Shown: positions 16,445 through 25,214 of the stretch, in pieces | Layout: each line of letters begins with the position of its first letter | Numbering within the stretch: position 1 is the first letter of the stretch | Assembly (NCBI GenBank): GCA_026397915.1 | Contig: JAPLTX010000054.1 | Span: 1-46,013, forward strand | DNA length: 46,013 bases | Direction: 5' to 3' | From: Verrucomicrobiota bacterium | GTDB taxonomy: Bacteria; Verrucomicrobiota; Verrucomicrobiia; CAIQCK01 | Translations under genes and position numbers: made by a program | Notes under the pieces: model-generated | What the model was told of the DNA's origin: nothing | The model's input: only the letters and a program-made list of their open reading frames with translations | Database searches by the model: none

Positions 16445-18502
16445 ATGAAACGACATCTCGCCGTCTGGAGCTTGGGCATCATGGTCTGCGCAGCAAACGC
16501 CCAAGACCTCAACGTCCTGCCACCATCGCCGCCGACCCCGAAAGGCACTAACGCGCCGCTCGCGATGCTTGACGCCTACCTGAAGTCCGCCGCGTTCGCC
16601 GCGCTCGACAAGCGCAAAAGCGATTACGAAAAGGTCAAGACGCCAGAGCAGGTCACCGCGTGGCAGCAGCAGCGGCGCGAGTTCTTTGTGCAACAACTCG
16701 GCGGTTTCCCGAAACGCACGCCGCTGAACGGAAAAGTCACCGGCACGATGGACGGCAGCGATTACCGCGTCGAGAAGGTCATCTTCGAGAGCGAGCCGAA
16801 GCACCACGTCACCGGCCTGCTCTATCTGCCCAAAACACCGCCGCCCTACCCCGGCGTGATTGTGCCGTGTGGCCACAGCACCAACGGCAAGGGCGCCGAG
16901 ACTTACCAACGCGCCAGCATCCTGCTTGCGAAGAATGGGCTGGCTGCGTTCTGCTACGACCCCATCGGCCAGGGCGAGCGCGCGCAGGTGCTCAAGCCCG
17001 ACGGCAAGGCCGCCCTCGGCAGCACCACCGAGCACACGCTGGTCGGCATCGGTGCGATTCTCGTCGGCCGCAACGTCGCCACCTACCGCATCTGGGACGG
17101 CATGAGGGCGATTGATTACCTCCAGAGCCGGCCGGAGATAGACCCGAAGCGCATCGGCTGCACCGGCAACTCCGGCGGTGGCACGCTCACCAGCTACCTC
17201 ATGGCGCTCGACGACCGCATCGTCGCCGCCGCGCCGTCGTGCTACCTCACCTCGTTCCGCAAACTGCTCGAGCGCATCGGCGGCCAAGACGGCGAGCAAA
17301 ACATCTTCGGCCAGATCGCGTTCGGCATGGAGCACGGCGACTATGTGATCATGCGTGCGCCGAAGCCGACGCTGATGTGCGTGGCGACGCGCGACATGTT
17401 CGACATCCTCGGCTCGTGGGATTCGTTCCGCGAGGCCAAGCGCATCTACGGCAAGCTCGGCTTCGCCAACCACGTGGACCTCGTCGAGGCCGACGAACCG
17501 CACGGCTTCAGCACGCACCTGCGCGTCGGCGCGGTGCGCTGGATGCGCCGCTGGTTGCTGAAGGTTGACGACGACATCATCGAGCCGGATTTCCCGATCC
17601 GCAAAGACCCGGAGATCCAATGCTCGGAGAAAGGCCAAGTCATGTTGATGCCTGGCGAGAAGTCGGTCTTCGACCTGAACGCCGACGCGGAAAAGAAACT
17701 GGCAGTCGAGCGGCGAGAACTCTGGTCAAAGTCGGCGAAGACCGATGCGTTGGCGAAAGTGCGCGAAGTCGCCGGCGTGCGCCCGCTCGACAAACTGCAG
17801 CCGGCGAAGTGTCGCGCCGCCGGCAGCGTTGAGCGCCGAGGTTATCGCATCGAGAAACTCGTATTGGAGCCGGAGGCTGGCATCGTGTTGCCCGCGCTCG
17901 CGTTTGTTCCGCCGAAGCCAAACGGCAACGCCTATCTTTATCTCAACGGTCAAGGCAAACAAGCCGATGCCGCGCCCGGCGGCCCGATCGAGCAACTCGT
18001 CACGCAAGGCCATCTCGTGCTCGCCGTGGACCTGCGCGGACTGGGCGAGACTGTGGAGAAGGCCAGAAAATGGTATAGCGGCTCGTTCGGGCCTGTGGCG
18101 GGCGACTTCTATCACTCATATCTGCTCGGCTGCTCGCTGGTTGGCATGTGGACCGAAGACGTGCTGGTCTGCGCGCGGTTCCTCGCCGGCTACGAAACGA
18201 AAGGCGCACCGCGCAAGGTTCATCTCGTCGGCGTCGGCGCGGTCGGCATCCCCGCGCTGCACGCGGCGGCGCTGGAACCGGAATTGATCGTGTCGCTGAC
18301 ACTGCGCCGGACGCTCGCGTCGTGGGCGAGCGTTCTCCGCGAACCTGCGGCCAAGGACCAGCTCATCACAACCATCCACGGCGCGCTGAAAGTCTATGAC
18401 CTGCCCGACCTCGTCGCAGCGTTCGGAAAAGACAAAGTCCGCATCGAGGAGCCGATCAACACCGACGGCTCGGTCGTGGCATCTCCAAAGGCAACACCAT
18501 GA
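16445..18502 (+). CDS. Secreted acetyl-xylan-esterase-like protein with two alpha/beta-hydrolase halves
   Basis: 685 aa from ATG 16445, preceded by AAAGGAG; the upstream in-frame start at 16283 is discarded. The N-terminal half is an AXE1-like serine esterase: oxyanion region IVPCGHST, YDPIGQGER, nucleophile Ser243 in GCTGNSGGG and DEPHGFS, which probably carries the catalytic His. The C-terminal half repeats the fold (LYLNGQGK, VDLRGLGET, YLLGCSLVGMWTEDV), but its elbow reads HLVGVGAVG, with Ala in place of the nucleophile Ser, so it is probably inactive. Likely role is deacylating acetylated glycans outside the cytoplasm. It starts the plus-strand operon: its stop overlaps the next start (ATGA). 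Confidence 0.85.
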   Translation: MKRHLAVWSLGIMVCAANAQDLNVLPPSPPTPKGTNAPLAMLDAYLKSAAFAALDKRKSDYEKVKTPEQVTAWQQQRREFFVQQLGGFPKRTPLNGKVTGTMDGSDYRVEKVIFESEPKHHVTGLLYLPKTPPPYPGVIVPCGHSTNGKGAETYQRASILLAKNGLAAFCYDPIGQGERAQVLKPDGKAALGSTTEHTLVGIGAILVGRNVATYRIWDGMRAIDYLQSRPEIDPKRIGCTGNSGGGTLTSYLMALDDRIVAAAPSCYLTSFRKLLERIGGQDGEQNIFGQIAFGMEHGDYVIMRAPKPTLMCVATRDMFDILGSWDSFREAKRIYGKLGFANHVDLVEADEPHGFSTHLRVGAVRWMRRWLLKVDDDIIEPDFPIRKDPEIQCSEKGQVMLMPGEKSVFDLNADAEKKLAVERRELWSKSAKTDALAKVREVAGVRPLDKLQPAKCRAAGSVERRGYRIEKLVLEPEAGIVLPALAFVPPKPNGNAYLYLNGQGKQADAAPGGPIEQLVTQGHLVLAVDLRGLGETVEKARKWYSGSFGPVAGDFYHSYLLGCSLVGMWTEDVLVCARFLAGYETKGAPRKVHLVGVGAVGIPALHAAALEPELIVSLTLRRTLASWASVLREPAAKDQLITTIHGALKVYDLPDLVAAFGKDKVRIEEPINTDGSVVASPKATP

Positions 18503-19788
18503 GATCCATCCTGCTGTTGGTCTTCGCGCTGACGATCTGCGCTAGCCAAGGTTTCGCTGCGACTGTCGAGACCAACTACTTCTGGAAAGCAGGCGTGGCG
18601 TCCGCCGTCATCACGCCGCAGACCAACATGTGGATGTCCGGCTACGCAACGCGCAAGTCGCCCTCGCACGGCACGGCGCAGGACCTGTTCGCCAAGGCGC
18701 TCGCGCTGGAGGATGAAAAGGGCAAGCGGCTGGTGATCGTGACGATGGACATCATCGGCGTGCGGCCGTGGCTGCGCCAGTTCGTGGAGAAGCACGCCGC
18801 CGAGCGCCACAAGCTGCCGCCGGAGTGCCTGCTGATGAACGCCTCGCACACGCATTGCGGGCCGGAGTATCGCGAGATCAAGGAGGGTGAGAAGACAACC
18901 GGTCATTACACGGCGTTCCTGCAGGAGCGGCTCGCGCGCATCGTTGACGAAGCGATCAACAAGCTCGCCCCCGCGCGGCTCAGCCAGGCCCATGCTCGCT
19001 GCGGCTTCGCGATGAATCGTCGCCTCAACTACGCGCTCCCGAAAACCGACCCCAACTCCAAAAGAGCGCCGAACCCCGACGGCCCGGTGGACCACAACGT
19101 GCCGGTGTTGATGGTGCAGTCGCCCGGCACCAACCTCTGCGCCGTGCTCTTCAGCTACGCGTGCCACAACACCACGCTCAGTTCGACCTCGATGACCAAC
19201 AACGTGCCGCGCTACGAGTTCAACGGCGATTATGCCGGCTTCGCGCAAGAGACGTTGCAAACCGGGCGGCCGGGGTTGACCGCGATGTTTATGCAAGGCT
19301 GCGGCGCCGACCAGAATCCCTACCCGCGACATTACATGGTGCCCTATGTGAAGCCGCTGGAGTTTGCGCAACAGCACGGCCGCACGCTGGCCTTCGCGGT
19401 CGAGGCCGCGATGGCCGCGCACGTGCGCCCGGTGCGCGGGCCGATTCGCAGCGCGCTCGAATACGTGACGCTGGAGCGCGAGCAGAAAGACCCACAGAAG
19501 CCCACGCCGAGCCGCCAGTATCCGGTGCAGGTCATCCGCCTCGGCGACGACCTGACGCTGGCGACGCTCGGCGCGGAAGTCGTGGTGGACTACTCTTTGA
19601 GGTTGAAGCGTGAACTGGCCGGCAAAGCGGTCGTGTGGGTTGCGGGCTACTCGAACGACTACGGCGGCTACATCCCCAGCTTGCGCGTGTTGAAGGAAGG
19701 CGGCTACGAAGCGCCTGACTACAAGCCCGACATTGAGGAGCGCATCGTCGGCAAGGTCCGCGAACTCTACGACCGCCTGAACCATTGA
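18499..19788 (+). CDS. Secreted neutral/alkaline ceramidase N-terminal-domain protein
   Basis: 429 aa with a signal peptide (RSILLLVFALTICASQGFAA). The domain signature is AGVASAVITPQTNMWMSGYATR, ALEDEKGKRLVIVTMDIIGV, the metal-binding NASHTHCGPE, a FSYACHNTTL block and AMFMQGCGADQNPYPR, as in the N-terminal catalytic domain of neutral ceramidases. At 429 aa it lacks the C-terminal Ig-like domain of full ceramidases (about 650-700 aa), so it belongs to the short family common in Verrucomicrobiota and Planctomycetota, whose substrates are not established. ATG overlaps the upstream stop by 4 bp and the next gene starts 7 bp later, so it is in a coupled operon. Confidence 0.87.
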   Translation: MRSILLLVFALTICASQGFAATVETNYFWKAGVASAVITPQTNMWMSGYATRKSPSHGTAQDLFAKALALEDEKGKRLVIVTMDIIGVRPWLRQFVEKHAAERHKLPPECLLMNASHTHCGPEYREIKEGEKTTGHYTAFLQERLARIVDEAINKLAPARLSQAHARCGFAMNRRLNYALPKTDPNSKRAPNPDGPVDHNVPVLMVQSPGTNLCAVLFSYACHNTTLSSTSMTNNVPRYEFNGDYAGFAQETLQTGRPGLTAMFMQGCGADQNPYPRHYMVPYVKPLEFAQQHGRTLAFAVEAAMAAHVRPVRGPIRSALEYVTLEREQKDPQKPTPSRQYPVQVIRLGDDLTLATLGAEVVVDYSLRLKRELAGKAVVWVAGYSNDYGGYIPSLRVLKEGGYEAPDYKPDIEERIVGKVRELYDRLNH

Positions 19789-19795
19789 GGACATC

Positions 19796-20896
19796 ATGAA
19801 GACACAAAGCTGCGCACTTCTGACAAGCATGCTCATCCTGACGACGGTTGGCTCGGCTGCGGAGTCGAACCTGCCGCCGCGGCTCGACCGCAACAACCTC
19901 CTGACCTACCGCGACGCGAGCGGCGAAGTCGTGCCGGTGAAAACCGTCGCCGACTGGCAAAAACGGCGCGCGGCGATTCTGGCCGGAATGCAGGAAGTCA
20001 TGGGGCCGTTGCCCGGCAAGGCAAAGCGCTGTCCGCTCGACATGAAGGTGGAAGAGGAAACCGACTGCGGCACCTACGTCCGGCGGCTCATCACCTACGC
20101 TTCCGAACCCGGCGCGCGCGTGCCGGCATATCTGCTCATTCCGCATTCCGCGCTCCGCAATCCGAAATCAGAAGCCCCCGCTGTCCTTTGCCTCCATCCG
20201 ACCGACAACACCATCGGCCACAAAGTCGTCGTCGGCCTCGGCGGCAAAGCGCACCGCCAATATGCGCAGGAACTCGCCGAACGCGGCTTCGTCACGCTCG
20301 CGCCGTCGTATCCGCTGCTTGCGAACTACCAACCCGACATCAAAGCGCTCGGCTGGCAAAGCGGCACAATGAAGGCGATCTGGGACAACATCCGCGGCCT
20401 GGACCTGTTGGAGTCACTGCCGTTCGTCAAACGCGGCAGCTTCGGCGTCATCGGCCACTCGCTCGGCGGGCACAACTCGGTTTACACCGCGGTCTTCGAC
20501 CCGCGCATCAAAGTGATCGTATCGAGCTGCGGCCTGGATTCCTACCTCGACTACTACGGCGGAGACCCAAAGGTATGGCAGCCGGAGAAAGGCTGGTGCC
20601 AGACGCGCTACATGCTGAAGCTGGCGAACTATGCGGGCCGGCTCGCGGAGATTCCGTTCGACTTCCACGAGATGATCGGCGCGCTCGCGCCGCGCGTCTG
20701 CTTTATCAACGCGCCGCTGAAAGACTCGAACTTCAAATGGCAGAGCGTGGACCGCGTCATTGCGGCAGCGACGCAGGTTTACAAGCTTTACGGCAAGCCC
20801 GCGAACCTCCTCGTCGAGCATCCCGACTGCGACCACGATTTCCCCGACGCGATGCGGGAGAAGGCGTATCGGTTATTTGAGCAGAACTTGAAATGA
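19796..20896 (+). CDS. Secreted alpha/beta hydrolase (dienelactone hydrolase/acetyl esterase type)
   Basis: 366 aa with a signal peptide (residues about 1-22). Serine nucleophile is Ser222 in VIGHSLGGHNS; the oxyanion region is VLCLHPTDN, and EHPDCDHDFPDAMR near the C-terminus supplies a probable His. The layout resembles secreted acetyl-xylan or pectin-type esterases. Like the first gene of the operon it may deacylate glycans, so two esterases with different active-site surroundings are present in one unit. It starts 7 bp after the ceramidase-like gene. Confidence 0.87.
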   Translation: MKTQSCALLTSMLILTTVGSAAESNLPPRLDRNNLLTYRDASGEVVPVKTVADWQKRRAAILAGMQEVMGPLPGKAKRCPLDMKVEEETDCGTYVRRLITYASEPGARVPAYLLIPHSALRNPKSEAPAVLCLHPTDNTIGHKVVVGLGGKAHRQYAQELAERGFVTLAPSYPLLANYQPDIKALGWQSGTMKAIWDNIRGLDLLESLPFVKRGSFGVIGHSLGGHNSVYTAVFDPRIKVIVSSCGLDSYLDYYGGDPKVWQPEKGWCQTRYMLKLANYAGRLAEIPFDFHEMIGALAPRVCFINAPLKDSNFKWQSVDRVIAAATQVYKLYGKPANLLVEHPDCDHDFPDAMREKAYRLFEQNLK

Positions 20897-21008
20897 TCAA
20901 CCTGGGAAGTAACGAACTTCGCATTTCCCCTGTTGATCTGCCGTTCTTGTCCCACCTTTCGCCACTTGACGCGCCCGCCGGAAACCGGAAAACTCCGCGC
21001 ACTCAACT

Positions 21009-22385
21009 ATGCGCCACAAACTATCTCTCATCGTTCTCTCACTCTCGCTTGCCACCGTCTTTGCCACGCCACCGCTGGAGACCAAGCCGAACGATCCGTT
21101 CTTCGCCAAGTTCGAGCCGGTCAAGGCGCCCGCGCCAGCTGGACTCTTGTTGAAGCCCGGCGACCGGCTCGCCATCTGCGGCGACTCCATCACCGAGCAG
21201 AAAATGTATTCGCGCGTCATGGAAACCTACCTGACCGTCTGCGTGCCGCAACTCGGCATCACCGTCCGCCAATACGGCTGGAGCGGTGAGCGAGCGCCTG
21301 GCTTCCTCGCGCGCATGACCAACGACTGCCTGCGCTTCTCGCCGACCATCGCCACGACCTGCTACGGCATGAACGACCACGAGTATCGTCCCTACGAGGA
21401 GCGCATCGGCAAAACCTACTGCGAGAAGACCACCGCCATTGTGCAGTCATTCAAACAGGCCGGCGCGCGCGTCGTGCTCGGCTCGCCTGGTTGCGTCGGC
21501 AAAATGCCCCACTGGGTCAAGACCGCCACCGGCACCGTCGAGGACTTGAACCTCAGCCTCTGTAAGCTGCGCAACATGGACATCAAAATCGCCGCGAAAG
21601 AGCAGGTCGCCTTCGCCGACGTCTTCTGGCCGATGTTCACCGCCGGCTTCGAGGCGCAGCGGAAATACGCGCCCGACTACGCCATCGCCGGCAAGGACGG
21701 CGTGCATCCCGGCTGGGCGGGCCAACTCGTGATGGCCTACGCCTATCTCAAGGCGATGGGCCTCGACGGCAACCTCGGCACGTTCACCGTGGACCTCGCC
21801 AGCGGCAAAGCCACCGCCACCGCCGGCCACAAGGTCGTCTCCAGCAAACCCGGCGAAGTCACCCTCACCAGCAGCCGCTATCCATTCTGCGCCGCCGGCG
21901 ACGAGAAGAGCGATGGCAGCATCCGCTCGGCGATGACGCTCATCCCGTTCAACCAGCAACTGAACCGGCTGACGCTCGTCGTAAAACACACCAAGGCGAA
22001 GAGCTGCAAGGTGACATGGGGCAGTGAAACCCGCTCCTACTCCGCCGACCAGCTTGCGCGCGGCGTGAACCTCGCCGCGGACTTCGCCGTCAATCCGTTC
22101 TCCGACGCCTTCAAGACAGTGGAAGACGCCGTGTTACCGAAGCAGAGCTACGAGACCAAACAGGTGAAGCAGATCTTCAACGACCTGATGAAGGGCAAGT
22201 TCAAGTCAGCCGATGACATTAAAGACCCCGAGATCAAGGAACTGTTCGCCATGCGTGACGCCGTCGGCAAACTCGACCGCGATGCCATTGTGAAAGCCAC
22301 CGAAGCCAAGCGCGCCCCGCTCGCCGCCGCCATCAAAGCCGCTTTCGTGCCGGTGACACACACGATTAGAATTGCCGTCGAATGA
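21009..22385 (+). CDS. Secreted SGNH/GDSL hydrolase
   Basis: 458 aa with a signal peptide (MRHKLSLIVLSLSLATVFA). Block I is ICGDSITE with nucleophile Ser60, block II is the Gly in GWSGERAPG, block III is YGMNDHEY, and block V is AGKDGVHPGWAG with the catalytic Asp and His. The extra ~200 C-terminal residues contain a beta-rich part (TFTVDLASGKATATAGHKVVS) and a helical tail, longer than a bare SGNH domain (~200-250 aa). These enzymes remove acyl groups from glycans or lipids. A 112-bp gap before it may hold a separate promoter. Its stop overlaps the ATG at 22382, which is probably not the start of the next gene. Confidence 0.88.
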   Translation: MRHKLSLIVLSLSLATVFATPPLETKPNDPFFAKFEPVKAPAPAGLLLKPGDRLAICGDSITEQKMYSRVMETYLTVCVPQLGITVRQYGWSGERAPGFLARMTNDCLRFSPTIATTCYGMNDHEYRPYEERIGKTYCEKTTAIVQSFKQAGARVVLGSPGCVGKMPHWVKTATGTVEDLNLSLCKLRNMDIKIAAKEQVAFADVFWPMFTAGFEAQRKYAPDYAIAGKDGVHPGWAGQLVMAYAYLKAMGLDGNLGTFTVDLASGKATATAGHKVVSSKPGEVTLTSSRYPFCAAGDEKSDGSIRSAMTLIPFNQQLNRLTLVVKHTKAKSCKVTWGSETRSYSADQLARGVNLAADFAVNPFSDAFKTVEDAVLPKQSYETKQVKQIFNDLMKGKFKSADDIKDPEIKELFAMRDAVGKLDRDAIVKATEAKRAPLAAAIKAAFVPVTHTIRIAVE

Positions 22386-22417
22386 TGTTGCCGTCTCGTC
22401 GCCATCGAAAGGAAGTC

Positions 22418-24694
22418 ATGAACGAGTTGAATATGTTGTTACGCAAATTCATTGCTTTGTTTGCACTGAGTTCTTCGATTGCGGCGACGGCCGATGAGGT
22501 TCTCGTCGAAGCCGAGAGCTTCAAGGACCACGGCGGTTGGTCGCTCGACACGCAGTTCGTCGAGATCATGGGGTCACCGTATCTGCTCGCGCACGGCCTC
22601 GGCGAGCCGGTGAAGGACGCCACGACGACGGTGACTCTGCCTGGGGCAGGCACCTACAAAGTTTTCGTTCGCACGAAGGATTGGGTGGCGCGATGGAAAG
22701 CGCCGGGCGCACCGGGGAAGTTTCAGGTGCTGGTGAACGGCAAGCCGCTCGCAGCGACGTTCGGCACGAAGGCCGCGGACTGGTTCTGGCACGACGGCGG
22801 CACTGTGGAGATCGCGAAGACGCAGACGACGGTGGCGCTGCACGACCTCACCGGCTTTGCGGGACGTTGCGATGCGATTTTGTTCACGAAGGATTTGTCA
22901 GCGAAGCCGCCCAAGGACATCAAGACGATGGCGACATGGCGCAAGAAGCTGTTGGGCCTTTCGGAGAAGCCCGCCGATGCCGGCGCGTTCGACCTCGTTG
23001 TGATTGGCGGCGGCTACGGCGGCCTCGGCGCGGCGGTGTCCGCGGCGCGGATGGGTTGCAAGGTCGCGCTCATCCAGGACCGCCCGGTGCTTGGCGGCAA
23101 CGGCAGTGCCGAGATTCGCGTCTGGCCGCAGGGCCGCACGCGCATCAACCTCTATCCGCACATCGGCGAGATCATCGAGGAACTCTCCGACCGTCCGAAG
23201 GAATCGCCCGGCACGGGACAGGAATTTGACGACGCGAAACGCGAGGCCATCGTCCGCGCCGAGAAGAACATTTCGCTGTTCCTCAATCATCGCGGCGCGG
23301 CGGTGGAGATGGACGGCAAGCGCATTGCGGCCGTCGTTGCAACGGACATGCGCACCAGCCAGGAGCGGCGATTCAAGGCGAAGCTGGTTGTGGATGGCAC
23401 CGGCCACGGCACCATCGGCGTGCTGGCCGGCGCAGACCACACGATCAAGGAGCAAGGCCACATGGGTATGAGCAACATGTGGCGGTTCAAACAAGCCGAC
23501 TCGCCGCAACCATTCCCCGATGTCCCGTGGGCGTTGCCGCTGGCGATGGAGGATTTCCCCTATCCGAAAAAGGGCGTCGGCCCGTGGTTTTGGGAGACCG
23601 GTTTCGACAAGCATCCGATCCACGACCTCGAATACATGCGCGACTGGAACTTCCGCGCGGTCTATGGCGCGTGGAACGCGATGAAGAACGGCGGCGGCAA
23701 AGCTGACCACGCCAACGCGAAGCTGGAATGGCTCGCCTACGTTGGCGGCCCGCGCGAATCGCGGCAGTTGCTGGGCGACGTGGTGCTCACGCGCGACGAC
23801 GTCGCCAACAAGAAGGAGTTCACCGACGGCTGCGTGCCGACGACGTGGAGCATTGACCTGCATTATCCGGAGGAACGCTACGCCAAGAAGTTTCCCCAAG
23901 ACCCGTTCATCTCACGCGCGGCGTTCGACCGTTCCGTGGATTCCAAGAAGGGCTACCCGGTCCCCTACCGTTGCTTCTACTCGCGCAACATCGAGAATCT
24001 CTTCATGGCCGGCCGCAATGTCAGCGTCACGCACGAGGCGCTCGGCACCATCCGTGTGATGAAGACCGGCGGCATGATGGGCGAGGTCGTCGGCAAAGCC
24101 GCCTCCGTCTGCCTCCGCCATAACTGCGCGCCGCGCGACGTGTATCATTCCTATCTCGACGAACTCAAAGGGCTGATGAACCAGCGTGGCTGGACCCGAC
24201 GTGACACCGTGGAAGGCAAGTTCTACGACCCGCCAGGCGCGCCGGATTTTCTGCCCTCTGACATGAAATACTACAATCCCGCCAAACTGCCGGGGATCGT
24301 GGTTGACGATGACAAAGCCGAGTTGATCGGCACGTGGCAGGAAGGCACCGGCCTGATGAACTTCATCGGCACTTCCTACACCTACCACAGCCCGAAAGGC
24401 AAAGCCTTGGCCCGGTTCAAGTTCACCGTGCCCAAGACCGGCCGTTATGAAGTCCGCTTCGCCTACCAGCCGCACGAAAACCGCGCCTCCAACACCCCAG
24501 TTACCGTCCGCAGCGCCGACGGCGAGAAACTCATCCGCGTCAACGAGCGCGTCGCCCCGACGATTGAGCCAACATTCGTTTCACTCGGCATCTTCCAGTT
24601 TGACGCCGCCACACCCGGCATCGTCGAAGTCACCAACGACAAAGCCAATGGCAACGTCGCCATTGATGCAATTCAGGTTCTGCCGGCCAAGTGA
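22418..24694 (+). CDS. Secreted FAD-dependent oxidoreductase with CBM-like N-terminus and golvesin-like C-terminus
   Basis: 758 aa from ATG 22418, which has AAAGGAAG just upstream and opens a signal peptide (MLLRKFIALFALSSSIAATA). An ATG overlapping the previous stop (22382) is less likely. Residues about 25-165 form a beta-sandwich starting DEVLVEAESF, as in carbohydrate-binding or galactose-binding-like modules. The FAD core starts DLVVIGGGYGGLGAAVSAA, with QDRPVLGGNGS after it. The last ~110 residues (ARFKFTVPKTGRYEVRFAY and GNVAIDAIQVLP) match a golvesin C-terminal-like domain. Oxidation of a polysaccharide-derived sugar in the periplasm or outside is inferred. It closes the operon. Confidence 0.87.
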   Translation: MNELNMLLRKFIALFALSSSIAATADEVLVEAESFKDHGGWSLDTQFVEIMGSPYLLAHGLGEPVKDATTTVTLPGAGTYKVFVRTKDWVARWKAPGAPGKFQVLVNGKPLAATFGTKAADWFWHDGGTVEIAKTQTTVALHDLTGFAGRCDAILFTKDLSAKPPKDIKTMATWRKKLLGLSEKPADAGAFDLVVIGGGYGGLGAAVSAARMGCKVALIQDRPVLGGNGSAEIRVWPQGRTRINLYPHIGEIIEELSDRPKESPGTGQEFDDAKREAIVRAEKNISLFLNHRGAAVEMDGKRIAAVVATDMRTSQERRFKAKLVVDGTGHGTIGVLAGADHTIKEQGHMGMSNMWRFKQADSPQPFPDVPWALPLAMEDFPYPKKGVGPWFWETGFDKHPIHDLEYMRDWNFRAVYGAWNAMKNGGGKADHANAKLEWLAYVGGPRESRQLLGDVVLTRDDVANKKEFTDGCVPTTWSIDLHYPEERYAKKFPQDPFISRAAFDRSVDSKKGYPVPYRCFYSRNIENLFMAGRNVSVTHEALGTIRVMKTGGMMGEVVGKAASVCLRHNCAPRDVYHSYLDELKGLMNQRGWTRRDTVEGKFYDPPGAPDFLPSDMKYYNPAKLPGIVVDDDKAELIGTWQEGTGLMNFIGTSYTYHSPKGKALARFKFTVPKTGRYEVRFAYQPHENRASNTPVTVRSADGEKLIRVNERVAPTIEPTFVSLGIFQFDAATPGIVEVTNDKANGNVAIDAIQVLPAK

Positions 24695-24753
24695 CGCGAT
24701 CGGCAGCGGCGGTCAGATGCGAAGGGGCAACTGGTGAAACGTTTCTGCGCTGC

Positions 24754-24853
24754 GTTGTAGTGTCCGGCCGTCTCCGCCGACCCGACGCTGTGCTGTGAGC
24801 GGCACACTCGCGGGTCGAACCATTCCGTCGGCCGAGACGGCCGACACTACAAC
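24754..24853. repeat. MITE-like palindromic element, copy 2
   Basis: A 100-bp element. Both ends read GTTGTAGTGTCSGGCCGTCT-like inward: left end at 24754, right end (other strand) at 24853. The right end matches the left end of copy 1 (7119) at 25 of 27 positions. The centre folds as GTGC-N8-GCAC. It lies 4 bp beyond the stop of the DsrE-like gene, and copy 1 likewise touches the stop of its minus-strand neighbour. Confidence 0.8.
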
Positions 24854-24857
24854 TGCC

Positions 24858-25214
24858 TCAGATCGTGATGACCTTCTGCGCGCGCCATTGGGCGGCGATG
24901 ATGTCGGGCATCCCGCCGACAATGCCCACGCGGATCTTCTCGATCAGTCCGTAGTAGTTCAGGCACGTCTGGCAGACGAGCAACAGCACACCCTTGGCCT
25001 CCAGCGCGCGTAACTGTTCCAGCACCGGCGAGCCTTCCACTACCAGCTTCACGCCGTCGGCGTAAAAACAAACCGCTCCCGGCACGTGGCCGGTCTCGCC
25101 CAGTAGCCGCAGATAGGTCTGCATCAACTTGTGCTGCAACGCCGGTTCGGATTTCCCCATGCCGTCGTTGGTGACGAGAATGACGATGGAAGGTTTTTCG
25201 GGTTTGTCGCTCAT
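24858..25214 (-). CDS. DsrE-family protein, YedF C-terminal-like
   Basis: 118 aa, no signal peptide. It matches the C-terminal DsrE domain of YedF-type selenium/sulfur metabolism proteins: VILVTNDGMG, AVCFYADGVKLVVEGSPVLEQL and LLLVCQTCLNYYG, with Cys81 and Cys84 in the position of the family's CxxC. The N-terminal TusA-like domain of full YedF is missing. A role in persulfide or selenide handling is inferred from the family. It overlaps the stop of the upstream amidotransferase gene by 4 bp (ATGA), so the two are translationally coupled. Confidence 0.85.
   Translation of the reverse strand: MSDKPEKPSIVILVTNDGMGKSEPALQHKLMQTYLRLLGETGHVPGAVCFYADGVKLVVEGSPVLEQLRALEAKGVLLLVCQTCLNYYGLIEKIRVGIVGGMPDIIAAQWRAQKVITI

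Noticed and set aside
16256..17638. Long minus-strand open frame opposite the AXE-like gene
   Set aside because: Composition biased to Arg, Ala, Asp, Val and His; overlaps two well-supported genes on both sides.
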